A stretch of DNA of 64,000 bases. Source: Solimicrobium sp040544425. Lineage in GTDB: Bacteria > Pseudomonadota > Gammaproteobacteria > Burkholderiales > Burkholderiaceae_D. Positions 17,371-25,588 of this stretch are shown here, piece by piece. Under the pieces are notes generated by a model. The model searched no databases and was not told the DNA's origin. It saw only the letters and a program-made list of their open reading frames with translations. Made by a program: the position numbers and the translations under genes. Each line of letters starts with the position of its first letter. The first letter of the stretch is position 1. The stretch is taken from NCBI GenBank assembly GCA_040544425.1, contig JBEONO010000019.1, positions 10,206 through 74,205 of the forward strand, written 5' to 3'.

Positions 17371-17696
17371 ATAAATTGAAAGGTGCCATTTCGCACCATG
17401 AGCGAGAAGTGGCCGAGTTAAGTGCAGATCATGAATTGGCCGTGGCATATTTAAAAACGGCCATGGAATCACTCGATAATCCCGATGATCGTGCCGCCGG
17501 ACTATTGGCACTGCGGACCGTTGCCGAAGCTTATGGCGGATTGGCACATGTGGCGATCGAAGCAGGTATCAGTCGCGAATCCCTGTATCGGGCCTTGTCA
17601 CCAAAAGGTAACCCTACATTAAAAACACTACTCGCAATTCTTAAGACGGTCGGATTGAGGTTATCGGTTGAATCTGATCGACAGGTTCATGTGTGA
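17367..17696 (+). CDS. HTH-type antitoxin of the addiction module
   Basis: The 109-residue product has an XRE-like helix-turn-helix (AEAYGGLAHVAIEAGISRESLYRALSPKGNPTLKTLLAILKTVGLRLSV), the hallmark of the antidote family paired with Gp49-like killers. The start is the ATG in the ATGA overlap, preceded by GGGAGGC. An upstream in-frame ATG would lie inside the toxin gene. It probably binds the palindrome just before the toxin gene to repress the operon. Confidence 0.9.
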   Translation: MNKLKGAISHHEREVAELSADHELAVAYLKTAMESLDNPDDRAAGLLALRTVAEAYGGLAHVAIEAGISRESLYRALSPKGNPTLKTLLAILKTVGLRLSVESDRQVHV

Positions 17697-17802
17697 ACTG
17701 GTCAATCAATTTTTACTCAGTTCTTGAAAAGCACCCTGACATGTCCAAAAAATCGAAGCCGTTCAAATTGTGGCCAATGAGCTGAACAAACTTCAGCAAA
17801 GC

Positions 17803-17816
17803 TTAATATAGATCAA
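17803..17816 (+). promoter_or_regulatory. FNR-type box for the nirK operon
   Basis: TTAATATAGATCAA matches the FNR/DNR consensus at 9 of 10 fixed positions. TATTAT (17839-17844) follows after 22 bp as the likely -10, so the box would sit near -41.5 of a start near 17851. Confidence 0.65.
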
Positions 17817-17828
17817 GCATCGGGCCTT

Positions 17829-17855
17829 AAAACCTACATATTATATGCATGTTTT
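17829..17855 (+). promoter_or_regulatory. NsrR-like operator overlapping the nirK -10
   Basis: The sequence is a 13-1-13 imperfect inverted repeat: AAAACCTACATAT, one base, then ATATGCATGTTTT, with 11 of 13 arm positions paired. Shape and TGCAT core resemble sites of the nitric-oxide-sensing Rrf2 repressor NsrR. It covers the presumed -10 and start site, so a bound repressor would block RNA polymerase. Confidence 0.55.
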
Positions 17856-17884
17856 AGCGATACCACTTCGCAAGACATTCACAT
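17855..17884 (+). repeat. 30-bp direct repeat, right copy
   Basis: This is the second copy of the repeat at 15545-15574 (two mismatches). It begins at the last base of the NsrR-like site and lies in the nirK 5' untranslated region, 20 nt before the start codon. Confidence 0.85.
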
Positions 17885-17904
17885 AACAAACAGGGATGAC
17901 GGTC

Positions 17905-19380
17905 ATGAAACTGTATTCAATGCTGCTTCGATTAGCTGGTATATCAATAATGTTCTGTTCCGCGAGCCAGGCTGCGCCGCCGCCCAAATTAAGCGGTGAC
18001 TTCGGTCCGCCGCAGGGTGAGCCGATTCATGCCGTGCTGACCAGTCCGCCCAATGTCCCCGCGCCGCTGCATCGCAATTATCCGGCCAAAGTGATTGTCG
18101 AACTGGAAGTCATTGAGCACGAAAAAGAGATTTCCGAAGGTGTGAAGTACGTATTCTGGACTTTTGGCGGCACCGTGCCGGGCAGTTTTATCCGGGTGCG
18201 TCAGGGCGATACCGTTGAATTCCATCTCAAAAATAATCCCGGCAATAAAATGCCGCACAACATCGACCTGCATGGTGTGACCGGACCAGGCGGTGGTGCT
18301 GCGTCCAGTTTTACCGCGCCGGGACACGAATCGCAATTTACCTTCAAGGCACTCAACGAAGGGATCTACGTCTATCACTGCGCGACCGCCCCGGTCGGCA
18401 TGCATATCGCCAACGGCATGTATGGTCTGATGCTGGTTGAACCTCCCGAAGGATTGACACCGGTTGATCATGAGTATTACGTGATGCAGGGCGACTTTTA
18501 TACCAGTGGCAAATACCGTGAAAAAGGTTTGCAGCCGTTTGATATGGACAAGGCCATCGATGAACGTCCGACCTATGTGCTGTTTAATGGCGCAGAAGGC
18601 TCCATGACCGGTGACAAGGCGCTGACCGCCAAGACTGATCAGAAAATCCGCTTATTTGTTGGCAATGGCGGTCCGAATCTGGTCTCAAGCTTTCACGTCA
18701 TCGGTGCGATCTTTGACAAGGTGCGCTATGAAGGCGGAACCAATGTGCAGAAAAACGTCCAGACTACCCTGATCCCCTCCGGTGGCGCGGCGGTGGTGGA
18801 GTTTCAGACCAAGGTACCGGGCAGTTATGTGCTGGTTGACCACTCGATTTTCCGGGCCTTTAACAAGGGCGCACTGGCGATTTTAAAAGTGGATGGTCCG
18901 GCCAAAAAAGATATTTATTCCGGCAAGGAACTCGATTCGGTGTATCTGGGTGATCGTGCCCAGGCCAACCTGGCCAGCGTCAGCGTGGCGACCAAGGCGG
19001 CAGCCAGTGGCACCTTGACCCTGCAGGATCAGATCAATGCCGGTCGAGACCTGTTCGCCGGAACCTGCTCAGTTTGTCATCAAGCTAACGGTGCCGGCCT
19101 GTCCGGAGTATTTCCACCGCTGGCCAAATCTGATTTTCTGAACAGTGATCCGCGCCGCGCCGTGGGTGTCGCGCTGCACGGACTGACCGGCAAGGTCACC
19201 GTCAACGGCAATGAATACAATTCCGTGATGCCGCCGATGAGTCAGCTGAACGACGACGAGGTCGCCAATATCCTGACCTATGTGTTGAACAGTTGGGACA
19301 ACAAGGGCGGACGCGTCGATGCCGATACCGTGAAAGCCGAAAGGGCCAAAGCGGCAGCACCAGCGGCTGGTGGACACTAG
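17905..19380 (+). CDS. nirK: copper nitrite reductase fused to cytochrome c
   Basis: The enzyme reduces nitrite to nitric oxide in the periplasm. The 491-residue precursor has a signal peptide ending CSASQA and two cupredoxin domains, followed by a C-terminal cytochrome c domain (TCSVCHQANGAGLSGVFPPLAKSDF, with a Met ligand probably in SVMPPMSQL). Copper ligands are visible: NIDLHG and HCATAPVGMHI in the first domain and VDHSIFRAF in the second. The tethered heme makes this the NirKC type known from Ralstonia pickettii, in which the cytochrome feeds the type 1 copper. The ATG at 17905 has AGGGA 8 nt upstream, while an ATG three codons earlier abuts that site. Confidence 0.95.
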   Translation: MKLYSMLLRLAGISIMFCSASQAAPPPKLSGDFGPPQGEPIHAVLTSPPNVPAPLHRNYPAKVIVELEVIEHEKEISEGVKYVFWTFGGTVPGSFIRVRQGDTVEFHLKNNPGNKMPHNIDLHGVTGPGGGAASSFTAPGHESQFTFKALNEGIYVYHCATAPVGMHIANGMYGLMLVEPPEGLTPVDHEYYVMQGDFYTSGKYREKGLQPFDMDKAIDERPTYVLFNGAEGSMTGDKALTAKTDQKIRLFVGNGGPNLVSSFHVIGAIFDKVRYEGGTNVQKNVQTTLIPSGGAAVVEFQTKVPGSYVLVDHSIFRAFNKGALAILKVDGPAKKDIYSGKELDSVYLGDRAQANLASVSVATKAAASGTLTLQDQINAGRDLFAGTCSVCHQANGAGLSGVFPPLAKSDFLNSDPRRAVGVALHGLTGKVTVNGNEYNSVMPPMSQLNDDEVANILTYVLNSWDNKGGRVDADTVKAERAKAAAPAAGGH

Positions 19381-20175
19381 ATGTACCCACGGCTGATGCT
19401 GTTGGCGGCCCTGGCTCTGGCCGGGTCGGCGTGGGCTGCTGAAGTTCCAATCCCGGCCCGGTATGTGTCGATCCCAGCCGGCACCTTGATCAGCGTTCTG
19501 TCGAATTCGTCCGACAACAAGCCGATCCGGATCGAATCATTTCAATTGCGCGCAATGCCGGTGACCAATGCCGAATTTCTGACCTTTGTAAGCGCCCATC
19601 CGGAGTGGCAACGCGAGCAGGTTGCGCCGGTATTTGCCGACGCCAGCTATCTGCATAACTGGCGCACTGGCACCGATTATGGTGACGCGGCCAGACAGCC
19701 TGTGACCAATGTCAGCTGGTTTGCCGCCCAGGCTTACTGCGAAAGCGAAGCTGCGCGCCTGCCAGCCTGGTATGAATGGGAATATGTCGCGGCCGCCGAT
19801 GCAGGCCACGCGGATGCCCGCAAAGATCCGGCCTGGCGTGCCAGGATACTGGCCTGGTATGACAAGCCGGGCAGTCTGCATGCCGACGTCGGTGGCGCGG
19901 CAAACTATTATGGTGTGCGCGATATGCATGGTCTGATCTGGGAATGGGTCGATGATTTCAATGCCCTGTTTATCAGCGCGGACAGCCGCAACCAGGGTGA
20001 TCCGGATAAATTGAAATTTTGCGGTGCCGGTGCACTCAGTCTGCAAGACAAAGAAAATTTCGCCATCCTGATGCGCATTGCGCTGTTGTCATCACTGGCC
20101 GGTTCGGACACCACCAACAACCTCGGGTTTCGCTGCGCACGCAACCCGGCACTCACGAACGAAGCGACCAAATGA
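19381..20175 (+). CDS. nirV: NirV, formylglycine-generating-enzyme-like protein
   Basis: The 264-residue product has a signal peptide (LMLLAALALAGSAWA) and an FGE-sulfatase/SUMF1 fold: ESFQLRAMPVTNAEFLTFV, PVTNVSWFAAQAYCESEAARLPAWYEWEYVA, MHGLIWEWVDDF and LGFRCA. No sulfatase is encoded nearby. Proteins of this type beside nirK are called NirV, and their role in nitrite reductase maturation or electron supply is unproven. It begins directly after the nirK stop (TAGATG) and overlaps the next gene by ATGA, so it is operonic. Confidence 0.9.
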   Translation: MYPRLMLLAALALAGSAWAAEVPIPARYVSIPAGTLISVLSNSSDNKPIRIESFQLRAMPVTNAEFLTFVSAHPEWQREQVAPVFADASYLHNWRTGTDYGDAARQPVTNVSWFAAQAYCESEAARLPAWYEWEYVAAADAGHADARKDPAWRARILAWYDKPGSLHADVGGAANYYGVRDMHGLIWEWVDDFNALFISADSRNQGDPDKLKFCGAGALSLQDKENFAILMRIALLSSLAGSDTTNNLGFRCARNPALTNEATK

Positions 20176-20750
20176 AAAAAATCTGGCTACTCGCGCTGAT
20201 GCTGGCCCTGAACTGTCAGGCCGACAGCGTCACACCAAACAGCTTACCGATTCCGGGTAATTCGATTTACCAGCTAACGGGCAAATTTACCAATCAGGAT
20301 GGTCATGTCTTTACGCTTGCAGAGCAACGCGGCAAACCGGTCATCATCAGCATGTTTTATAACTCCTGCCAGTTCGTCTGCCCGATGTTGATCGATACGA
20401 TACAGGCCACGGAAGACAGCCTTAATGCAGAACAGCGCGCCCGGGTGTCAGTCATACTGGTCACCTTTGATCCGGGCCGCGACAGCGTGGCGGTACTCAA
20501 ATCGATCGCAGGCAAACGGCATCTGGACCCAGCCCAATGGACACTGGCACGCACCGATGCCACAGTCGTGCGCAAACTTGCGGCTTTGTTGGGGATTCAG
20601 TACAAGCTGCTGGAGAACGGCGACTACAACCACAGTACGGCCTTGGTGCTGCTGGATGGCCGGGGACGAATCCTGGGCAGCACCAGTCAGATTGGAGAAG
20701 TCAGTCCGGAATTCAAGAAACTGGTGCAGCAGGCGGCCGAGCTTAAATAA
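20172..20750 (+). CDS. SCO1/SenC-family copper chaperone
   Basis: The 192-residue precursor (signal peptide LLALMLALNCQA) has a thioredoxin-like SCO domain with the copper-binding CxxxC (YNSCQFVCPML) and the distal His (GDYNHSTALVLLDG). SCO proteins deliver copper or reduce cysteines at CuA sites. In this operon a role in loading copper into NirK is the obvious inference. The start overlaps nirV as ATGA. It ends the operon. Confidence 0.9.
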   Translation: MKKIWLLALMLALNCQADSVTPNSLPIPGNSIYQLTGKFTNQDGHVFTLAEQRGKPVIISMFYNSCQFVCPMLIDTIQATEDSLNAEQRARVSVILVTFDPGRDSVAVLKSIAGKRHLDPAQWTLARTDATVVRKLAALLGIQYKLLENGDYNHSTALVLLDGRGRILGSTSQIGEVSPEFKKLVQQAAELK

Positions 20751-20884
20751 AAATTTGCCCGGTTCTTGACAAGCAGCCCAAAAAATCTAAATTGACTCTA
20801 TCAGCCGACATGGCTGTGGATGGTCATGGCGCAGCCATTGAGGCTGACGGATACGATCCTGACCGGCTTGATGAGGACACCATC

Positions 20885-22513
20885 TTGAATAAATTAACTT
20901 TTCGCCAAAAATTGTGGGTGCCGTTGGTCTGCAGCCTCCTGTGTATCACGTCGATATTTATTTTTGATGCATTTCAGACACGCAATATACGCATCGAGGA
21001 GCGCTCCAACTCTTTACACAACGTCGCTGACATTGCGGTTGGCACCTTGAAACTGCTGGATGAGAAAGTCCAATCTGGTGCCCTGACCAAGGATGAGGCA
21101 CAGAAGCTGGGCAAGGAACTCATCAAAAGTTTCCGGTTCGGCAAGGATAGTTACATGACTGTCAGTAAAGGCACGATTTCGGTCATGCACCCGATCAAGC
21201 CTGAACTGATTGGTACGGACCTGGTGGATATGAAAGATCCGAACGGACTGTATGTTTATCGGGAGATTGACAGAATCGGTCACAATCCGGAGGGCGGTGG
21301 TTTCTTTCGCTATCAGTGGTCTCGCCCTGGTTCAACGCAACCGGTAGACAAACTCAGTCGTGTCTCCCACTTCGCATCCTGGGACTGGGACCTGACCACT
21401 GGTGTGTATATGGACGACATTGACGATGTCTTTTGGAAGACGATCCTGAAATCTGGCGGTGTGCTGGCCGCATTGTGTGTGGGGCTGGTACTGATTGTCA
21501 AAGTTGTCAACCGCAGTCTGCGCCATACAATCGGCGGCGATCCGGAATACGCCAGCGAAGTGGCCCAGCGCATCTCACAGTCTGACCTGAGCGTTGACGT
21601 GCTAACCCACGAAACCGACCATTCCAGCATTTTGTTTGGCATGAAAACCATGCAGCAACGCCTGGTCAATACCATCGCGGAAATCCGCCGCAGTGCCGAT
21701 ACGATCGCCATTGCCTCGTCGGAAATCGCCTCCGGCAATATGGATCTGTCGAGTCGCACTGAATCGCAGGCCAGTTCACTGGAAGAAACCTCGGCCTCAA
21801 TGGAGCAGTTGACCTCGACCGTCAAACAAAATGCCGACAATGCCGTGGAAGCGAACAAACTGGTTTTATCGGCATCGGCGGTGGCTGAGCAGGGTGGCCG
21901 CGCGGTTGCGCAGGTGGTGCAGACCATGGATACGATTAACGCGTCTGCCAAAAAGATCGTCGACATCATCAGCGTGATTGATGGCATTGCCTTTCAAACC
22001 AATATTCTGGCCTTGAACGCTGCGGTAGAGGCCGCAAGAGCCGGTGAGCAGGGCCGGGGATTTGCAGTCGTGGCGTCGGAAGTGCGCAATCTTGCCCAAC
22101 GCTCGGCGGGCGCGGCCAAGGAAATCAAGGAGCTGATCAATACTTCGGCGCATAACATCGAAGTAGGCAGCGCGCTGGTGGCCGAGGCGGGTAGCACGAT
22201 GCAAAAAGTGGTCGAGAGCGTCTCGCGGGTAACGGATATCATGGCCTCGATTACCGATGCATCACGCGAGCAAAGCACCGGCATCGGGCACGTCGGTCAG
22301 GCCATTACCGAAATGGATACCATGACCCAGCAAAATGCTGCACTGGTTGAACAGGCTGCCGCAGCAGCAGCCAATATGCAGGAACAGGCAGCAGCTTTGG
22401 CGCAATTGGTAGCGCGTTTCCGGCTCAGTGGCACAAATGATTCTGCGCTTGTAAACCGGCCCGTTTCCCGATCCGGCGGGGCAGCGGGGCAAAGGGTTGC
22501 CCTGCCAGGATAA
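20885..22513 (+). CDS. methyl-accepting chemotaxis protein with Cache domain
   Basis: The inner-membrane receptor has a first membrane helix (LWVPLVCSLLCITSIFIF) and a periplasmic single Cache domain (LLDEKVQSGALTKDEAQKLGKELIKSFRFGKDSYMTVS... LIGTDLVDMKDPNG). A second helix (GGVLAALCVGLVLIVKVV) and a cytoplasmic methyl-accepting domain follow, with the conserved hairpin tip IDGIAFQTNILALNAAVEAARAGEQGRGFAVVA. The start was set at TTG (LNKLTFRQKLWVP, the family N terminus) with GAGG 8 nt upstream. An in-frame TTG at 20792 would add 31 charged residues. Small-acid sensing is typical of sCache_2. Confidence 0.88.
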   Translation: MNKLTFRQKLWVPLVCSLLCITSIFIFDAFQTRNIRIEERSNSLHNVADIAVGTLKLLDEKVQSGALTKDEAQKLGKELIKSFRFGKDSYMTVSKGTISVMHPIKPELIGTDLVDMKDPNGLYVYREIDRIGHNPEGGGFFRYQWSRPGSTQPVDKLSRVSHFASWDWDLTTGVYMDDIDDVFWKTILKSGGVLAALCVGLVLIVKVVNRSLRHTIGGDPEYASEVAQRISQSDLSVDVLTHETDHSSILFGMKTMQQRLVNTIAEIRRSADTIAIASSEIASGNMDLSSRTESQASSLEETSASMEQLTSTVKQNADNAVEANKLVLSASAVAEQGGRAVAQVVQTMDTINASAKKIVDIISVIDGIAFQTNILALNAAVEAARAGEQGRGFAVVASEVRNLAQRSAGAAKEIKELINTSAHNIEVGSALVAEAGSTMQKVVESVSRVTDIMASITDASREQSTGIGHVGQAITEMDTMTQQNAALVEQAAAAAANMQEQAAALAQLVARFRLSGTNDSALVNRPVSRSGGAAGQRVALPG

Positions 22514-22882
22514 CTATTTCTCGTTGGGCTGATCCGATCCCGTCCAGCTCAGCCCGGGAAACAGGGAGAACTGTTTCAAAAACCAGTTGGTCTGTTCGAG
22601 CAACAGATTCTGCGACTGGATCATGGCCTGCTCAAACATGGCGGCCGGGGCAGTTCCCTCGAAATCATGCGATTGAATTTGCCCGTCTTTCAGCTCGACC
22701 CGTTTTGATTTGACCTGCGTGAGGCCGTCTGAAGACAGACGCAGCTCGTGCTGCGCGTAGGTGAACTGAACAAACGGGTTGAGCGCCCACGGTGTGTTGA
22801 TACGTTCGAGCGGCGTATCAGCTGTGGTAAGTGGTGTTGGCTTGGATTTTGCGGGGAGATTTTTCATCATTGGCCTCATCAA
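22514..22882 (-). CDS. hypothetical protein
   Basis: The 122-residue soluble protein was not recognised. It has a basic, proline-rich N terminus, then a segment PFVQFTYAQHELRLSSDGLTQVKSKRVELKDGQIQSHDFEG and an amphipathic C-terminal helix (AMFEQAMIQSQNLLLEQTNWFLKQFSLFPG) with a phasin-like flavour. Three closely spaced Met codons leave the start uncertain. It lies downstream of the MCP and the 63-residue protein on the same strand and may be co-transcribed. Confidence 0.6.
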   Translation of the reverse strand: MMRPMMKNLPAKSKPTPLTTADTPLERINTPWALNPFVQFTYAQHELRLSSDGLTQVKSKRVELKDGQIQSHDFEGTAPAAMFEQAMIQSQNLLLEQTNWFLKQFSLFPGLSWTGSDQPNEK

Positions 22883-22976
22883 ACAGTTGTCCGGGCCATT
22901 ATTTTACGACAAGGCAGGGGCCAGGCAAACCTGGCTCATTTTTTACGAGCAGATAAAGCAAAGAAACCGACCGTGG

Positions 22977-23168
22977 CTATTTCCTTGCTTTGTCCAGTAT
23001 CTCGACGGCAACGCCATTAATATCAATACGCCGCTGTGCATCAACTAAAAAAGCCAGTTCGTGCATGACAGCCGACAGCCTCACTAATTTGTCACGCATA
23101 TCAATCAAGGCATTGACCGCCCTGGTTTCCAAAATATCCGACTCAAAATTCGACCGTAACCTGTCCAT
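22977..23168 (-). CDS. small hypothetical protein after an MCP gene
   Basis: This 63-residue helical protein begins MDRLRSNFESDILETRAVN, with GGAG 6-7 nt before the ATG, and starts 30 nt after the MCP stop. It ends INGVAVEILDKARK. It is not recognised. The tight spacing to the chemoreceptor gene suggests co-expression and perhaps a chemotaxis accessory role, which is only an inference. A longer frame starting at 23198 lacks a ribosome site. Confidence 0.6.
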   Translation of the reverse strand: MDRLRSNFESDILETRAVNALIDMRDKLVRLSAVMHELAFLVDAQRRIDINGVAVEILDKARK

Positions 23169-23198
23169 AAAACACTCCGCTCCGGCGCCCGGGGCCAA

Positions 23199-24890
23199 TC
23201 AAAATTCAGTGACCGCACTATCCGATGTACAGGAGGAATTTGCAATACGTTTTGTGTTCGGGTTCAGATCAGGCGAACCGTTTTTTCCGTGCGATTTGCG
23301 AATAGGGATGACATGCGCAGCGGGGAATGCTCTTGATACAGGGCGACTGTCATTCAACTTAAATACGCTGACCACCTGATTCAGATCCTGAGCCTGGTCC
23401 TGCAGAGATTGTGCGGCTGAGGCGGCCTCTTCAACCAGTGCGGCATTTTGTTGCGTCACGTCGTCCATCTGGGTAATGGCCTGATTGATTTGATCAATAC
23501 CGGCGGATTGTTCACTGCTGGCCAGACTGATTTCAGTCATGATGTCGGTGACGCGCCGGATACTCTCGACAATTTCCTGCATCGTGTTGCCAGCCTGGTC
23601 AACAAGCTGAGTCCCAGCGTTGACCTTGTCAACCGAATCACCGATCAAGGTTTTGATTTCCTTGGCCGCTGATGCCGAGCGTTGCGCCAGATTGCGTACT
23701 TCAGAAGCAACCACAGCAAAGCCGCGCCCCTGTTCACCGGCACGCGCCGCTTCCACCGCCGCGTTCAAGGCCAAAATATTGGTTTGAAAAGCGATCCCAT
23801 CAATTACGCCAATAATGTCGACAATTTTTTTGGAAGAATCATTGATCGAGCCCATGGTTTCAACCACTTGCGACACGACTGCGCTGCCTCTGATGGCGAT
23901 ATTCGAAGCCGAGGCAGCCAGATTATTGGCCTGGCGTGCATTGTCGGCATTTTGTTTCACGGTCGAGGTCAACTCTTCCATCGACGAGGCAGTTTCCTCC
24001 AGAGCACTGGCCTGTTGTTCGGTGCGTGAGGATAAATCCATATTCCCGGAGGCGATCTGTTGAGTCGCGGTACTGATCGTTTCAGTGCCGGAACGTACCT
24101 GGCCGACAATATTTTTCAGGCTATCACCCATTTCTCCCAGTGCGCTAATCAACTGCCCGGTCTCGTCGCTTGAACTGGATTCAATAGTGCTCGTCAGGTC
24201 GCCAGCGGCAACCTGGCGGGCAATGGCGACGGCACGGGTGATCGGCGTGACCACCGATTTCGTGATTAACCAGGCTGCCGCACTGGCAATCGCAGCAGCC
24301 ATCAGTGACAGGGCGATCATCAGCAGGCGAGATTGTTCATAAGTGGTTGCCGCGGCTTCTTCATCCTTCTTGCTTTTGGCCCTTTGCAACTCGATGAATG
24401 CCCGAATGTCGTCCAGCCATTTGCTGGTTGCAGGGCCCGTTGTTTTTAGCAGGAATGTGGTAGCTGCTGCTTTGTCGGTCTTGGCCATGTCCATAAATTT
24501 ATTATTTAACGGACGCACAGTTTCAGCTTCTTCTCTAAAGCTGGCAACGAACGCTTTACCTTTTTCATCCAGAGGCATTTTTACCAGCGCGTTGTAAGCC
24601 TCGTCATATTTTTCATGGGCCACCTGAATTTTTTCCCGCTGTATAGTGGCTTCGGTTTCATCGTCCAGTAAAGCGATGGTTCTGATGACCCGACTGACGA
24701 TGTGGATTGAGTTTGACATGTCCTCCAACAGGGCCATTTTCCTGACGTTGACGTCGACGATATGCTGCAGTGCTTCGTTGGACCGGCTCATGCCAGCGAT
24801 GCCCATGATTGCGACACCTGCCAGCAACGCAAGTACCAGTCCGTAACCGAGCCACAGCCGCGCACCGATCTTAATGTTTGCGATGTTCAT
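23199..24890 (-). CDS. methyl-accepting chemotaxis protein, 4HB type
   Basis: The 563-residue receptor has an N-terminal helix (GYGLVLALLAGVAIMGIAGM), a periplasmic four-helix-bundle ligand domain (4HB_MCP; DVNVRKMALLEDMSNSIHIVSRVIRTIALLDDE) and a second helix near residue 190. A HAMP domain (VVTPITRAVAIARQVAAGDLTSTI) and the MCP signalling domain with GEQGRGFAVVASEVRNLAQRS follow. A response-regulator gene lies just upstream in the same operon. The C-terminal tail is basic and lacks the NWETF pentapeptide. Confidence 0.93.
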   Translation of the reverse strand: MNIANIKIGARLWLGYGLVLALLAGVAIMGIAGMSRSNEALQHIVDVNVRKMALLEDMSNSIHIVSRVIRTIALLDDETEATIQREKIQVAHEKYDEAYNALVKMPLDEKGKAFVASFREEAETVRPLNNKFMDMAKTDKAAATTFLLKTTGPATSKWLDDIRAFIELQRAKSKKDEEAAATTYEQSRLLMIALSLMAAAIASAAAWLITKSVVTPITRAVAIARQVAAGDLTSTIESSSSDETGQLISALGEMGDSLKNIVGQVRSGTETISTATQQIASGNMDLSSRTEQQASALEETASSMEELTSTVKQNADNARQANNLAASASNIAIRGSAVVSQVVETMGSINDSSKKIVDIIGVIDGIAFQTNILALNAAVEAARAGEQGRGFAVVASEVRNLAQRSASAAKEIKTLIGDSVDKVNAGTQLVDQAGNTMQEIVESIRRVTDIMTEISLASSEQSAGIDQINQAITQMDDVTQQNAALVEEAASAAQSLQDQAQDLNQVVSVFKLNDSRPVSRAFPAAHVIPIRKSHGKNGSPDLNPNTKRIANSSCTSDSAVTEF

Positions 24891-24905
24891 TTTTTTGTCT
24901 TTCGA

Positions 24906-25349
24906 TTAATAGCGATGCCGCAAATTAAATAAATTGCTCCGCGTGGCTGCGCCAGCGCTGGTCTGGCGTTTTACTTCACATTGTCGTATCCCCGAAGCGA
25001 CTGTCTCCAGCAGCAGGCCAGCCGCGACTGGTTTTGCAAAATAGGCAATCGGCGAACAGGAAAATGCCTGCCGCCTGTTTTCAAGCGAATCACTGCCAGT
25101 GACAAAGATCACGCTCGTTTCCGCTGACAGCTGTGCAAGCTGCTTCTGGACCTCAAAGCCGTTCAGGGCCGTCATATGCAAGTCGAGCACAACGCAGGCC
25201 GGTTTGCTGATTCTGAGCGCATCCAGGAATGTGTCGCCGGATTCAAATCCGGCGGCGGTAAAACTGTGCAGATCGAGCAGACGCAACAAGGAGCGTCGAA
25301 CCAGCTCATCGTCATCAACAATCGCTACCCAGGGAATTAAACTATTCAT
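24906..25349 (-). CDS. single-domain response regulator
   Basis: The 147-residue stand-alone receiver domain begins VAIVDDDELVRRSLLRLL (acidic pocket DDD), has the phospho-acceptor Asp in ACVVLDLHM, a switch Thr in VIFVTGSD and Lys in YFAKPVAA. It has no output domain; the C terminus is a short basic tail. The start at 25349 gives a normal receiver N terminus. It is placed 15 nt before the 4HB chemoreceptor gene and divergent from the GAF-PAS kinase, a plausible phosphodonor. Confidence 0.85.
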   Translation of the reverse strand: MNSLIPWVAIVDDDELVRRSLLRLLDLHSFTAAGFESGDTFLDALRISKPACVVLDLHMTALNGFEVQKQLAQLSAETSVIFVTGSDSLENRRQAFSCSPIAYFAKPVAAGLLLETVASGIRQCEVKRQTSAGAATRSNLFNLRHRY

Positions 25350-25588
25350 GCTGGGTAAGATAGGGCGGAAAACCCGGCGCGTATATAGCGCTTTGGTTCT
25401 ATTGGACAATATCCGTGCAAGAGCGTCGAATGACCATTTTGCACGTTTTGGGGCATAAACATGTCAATCAGGCAAAGGCAGCGCTGCAATCCTGCGCTGT
25501 AAATGTGACGTTGGCGGTGTTTAAAGCTGGCCAGTAGTCAGTTCCTAAACTATCCTGTAATCAAACCATTAACTGTCAGAAGAAACAG

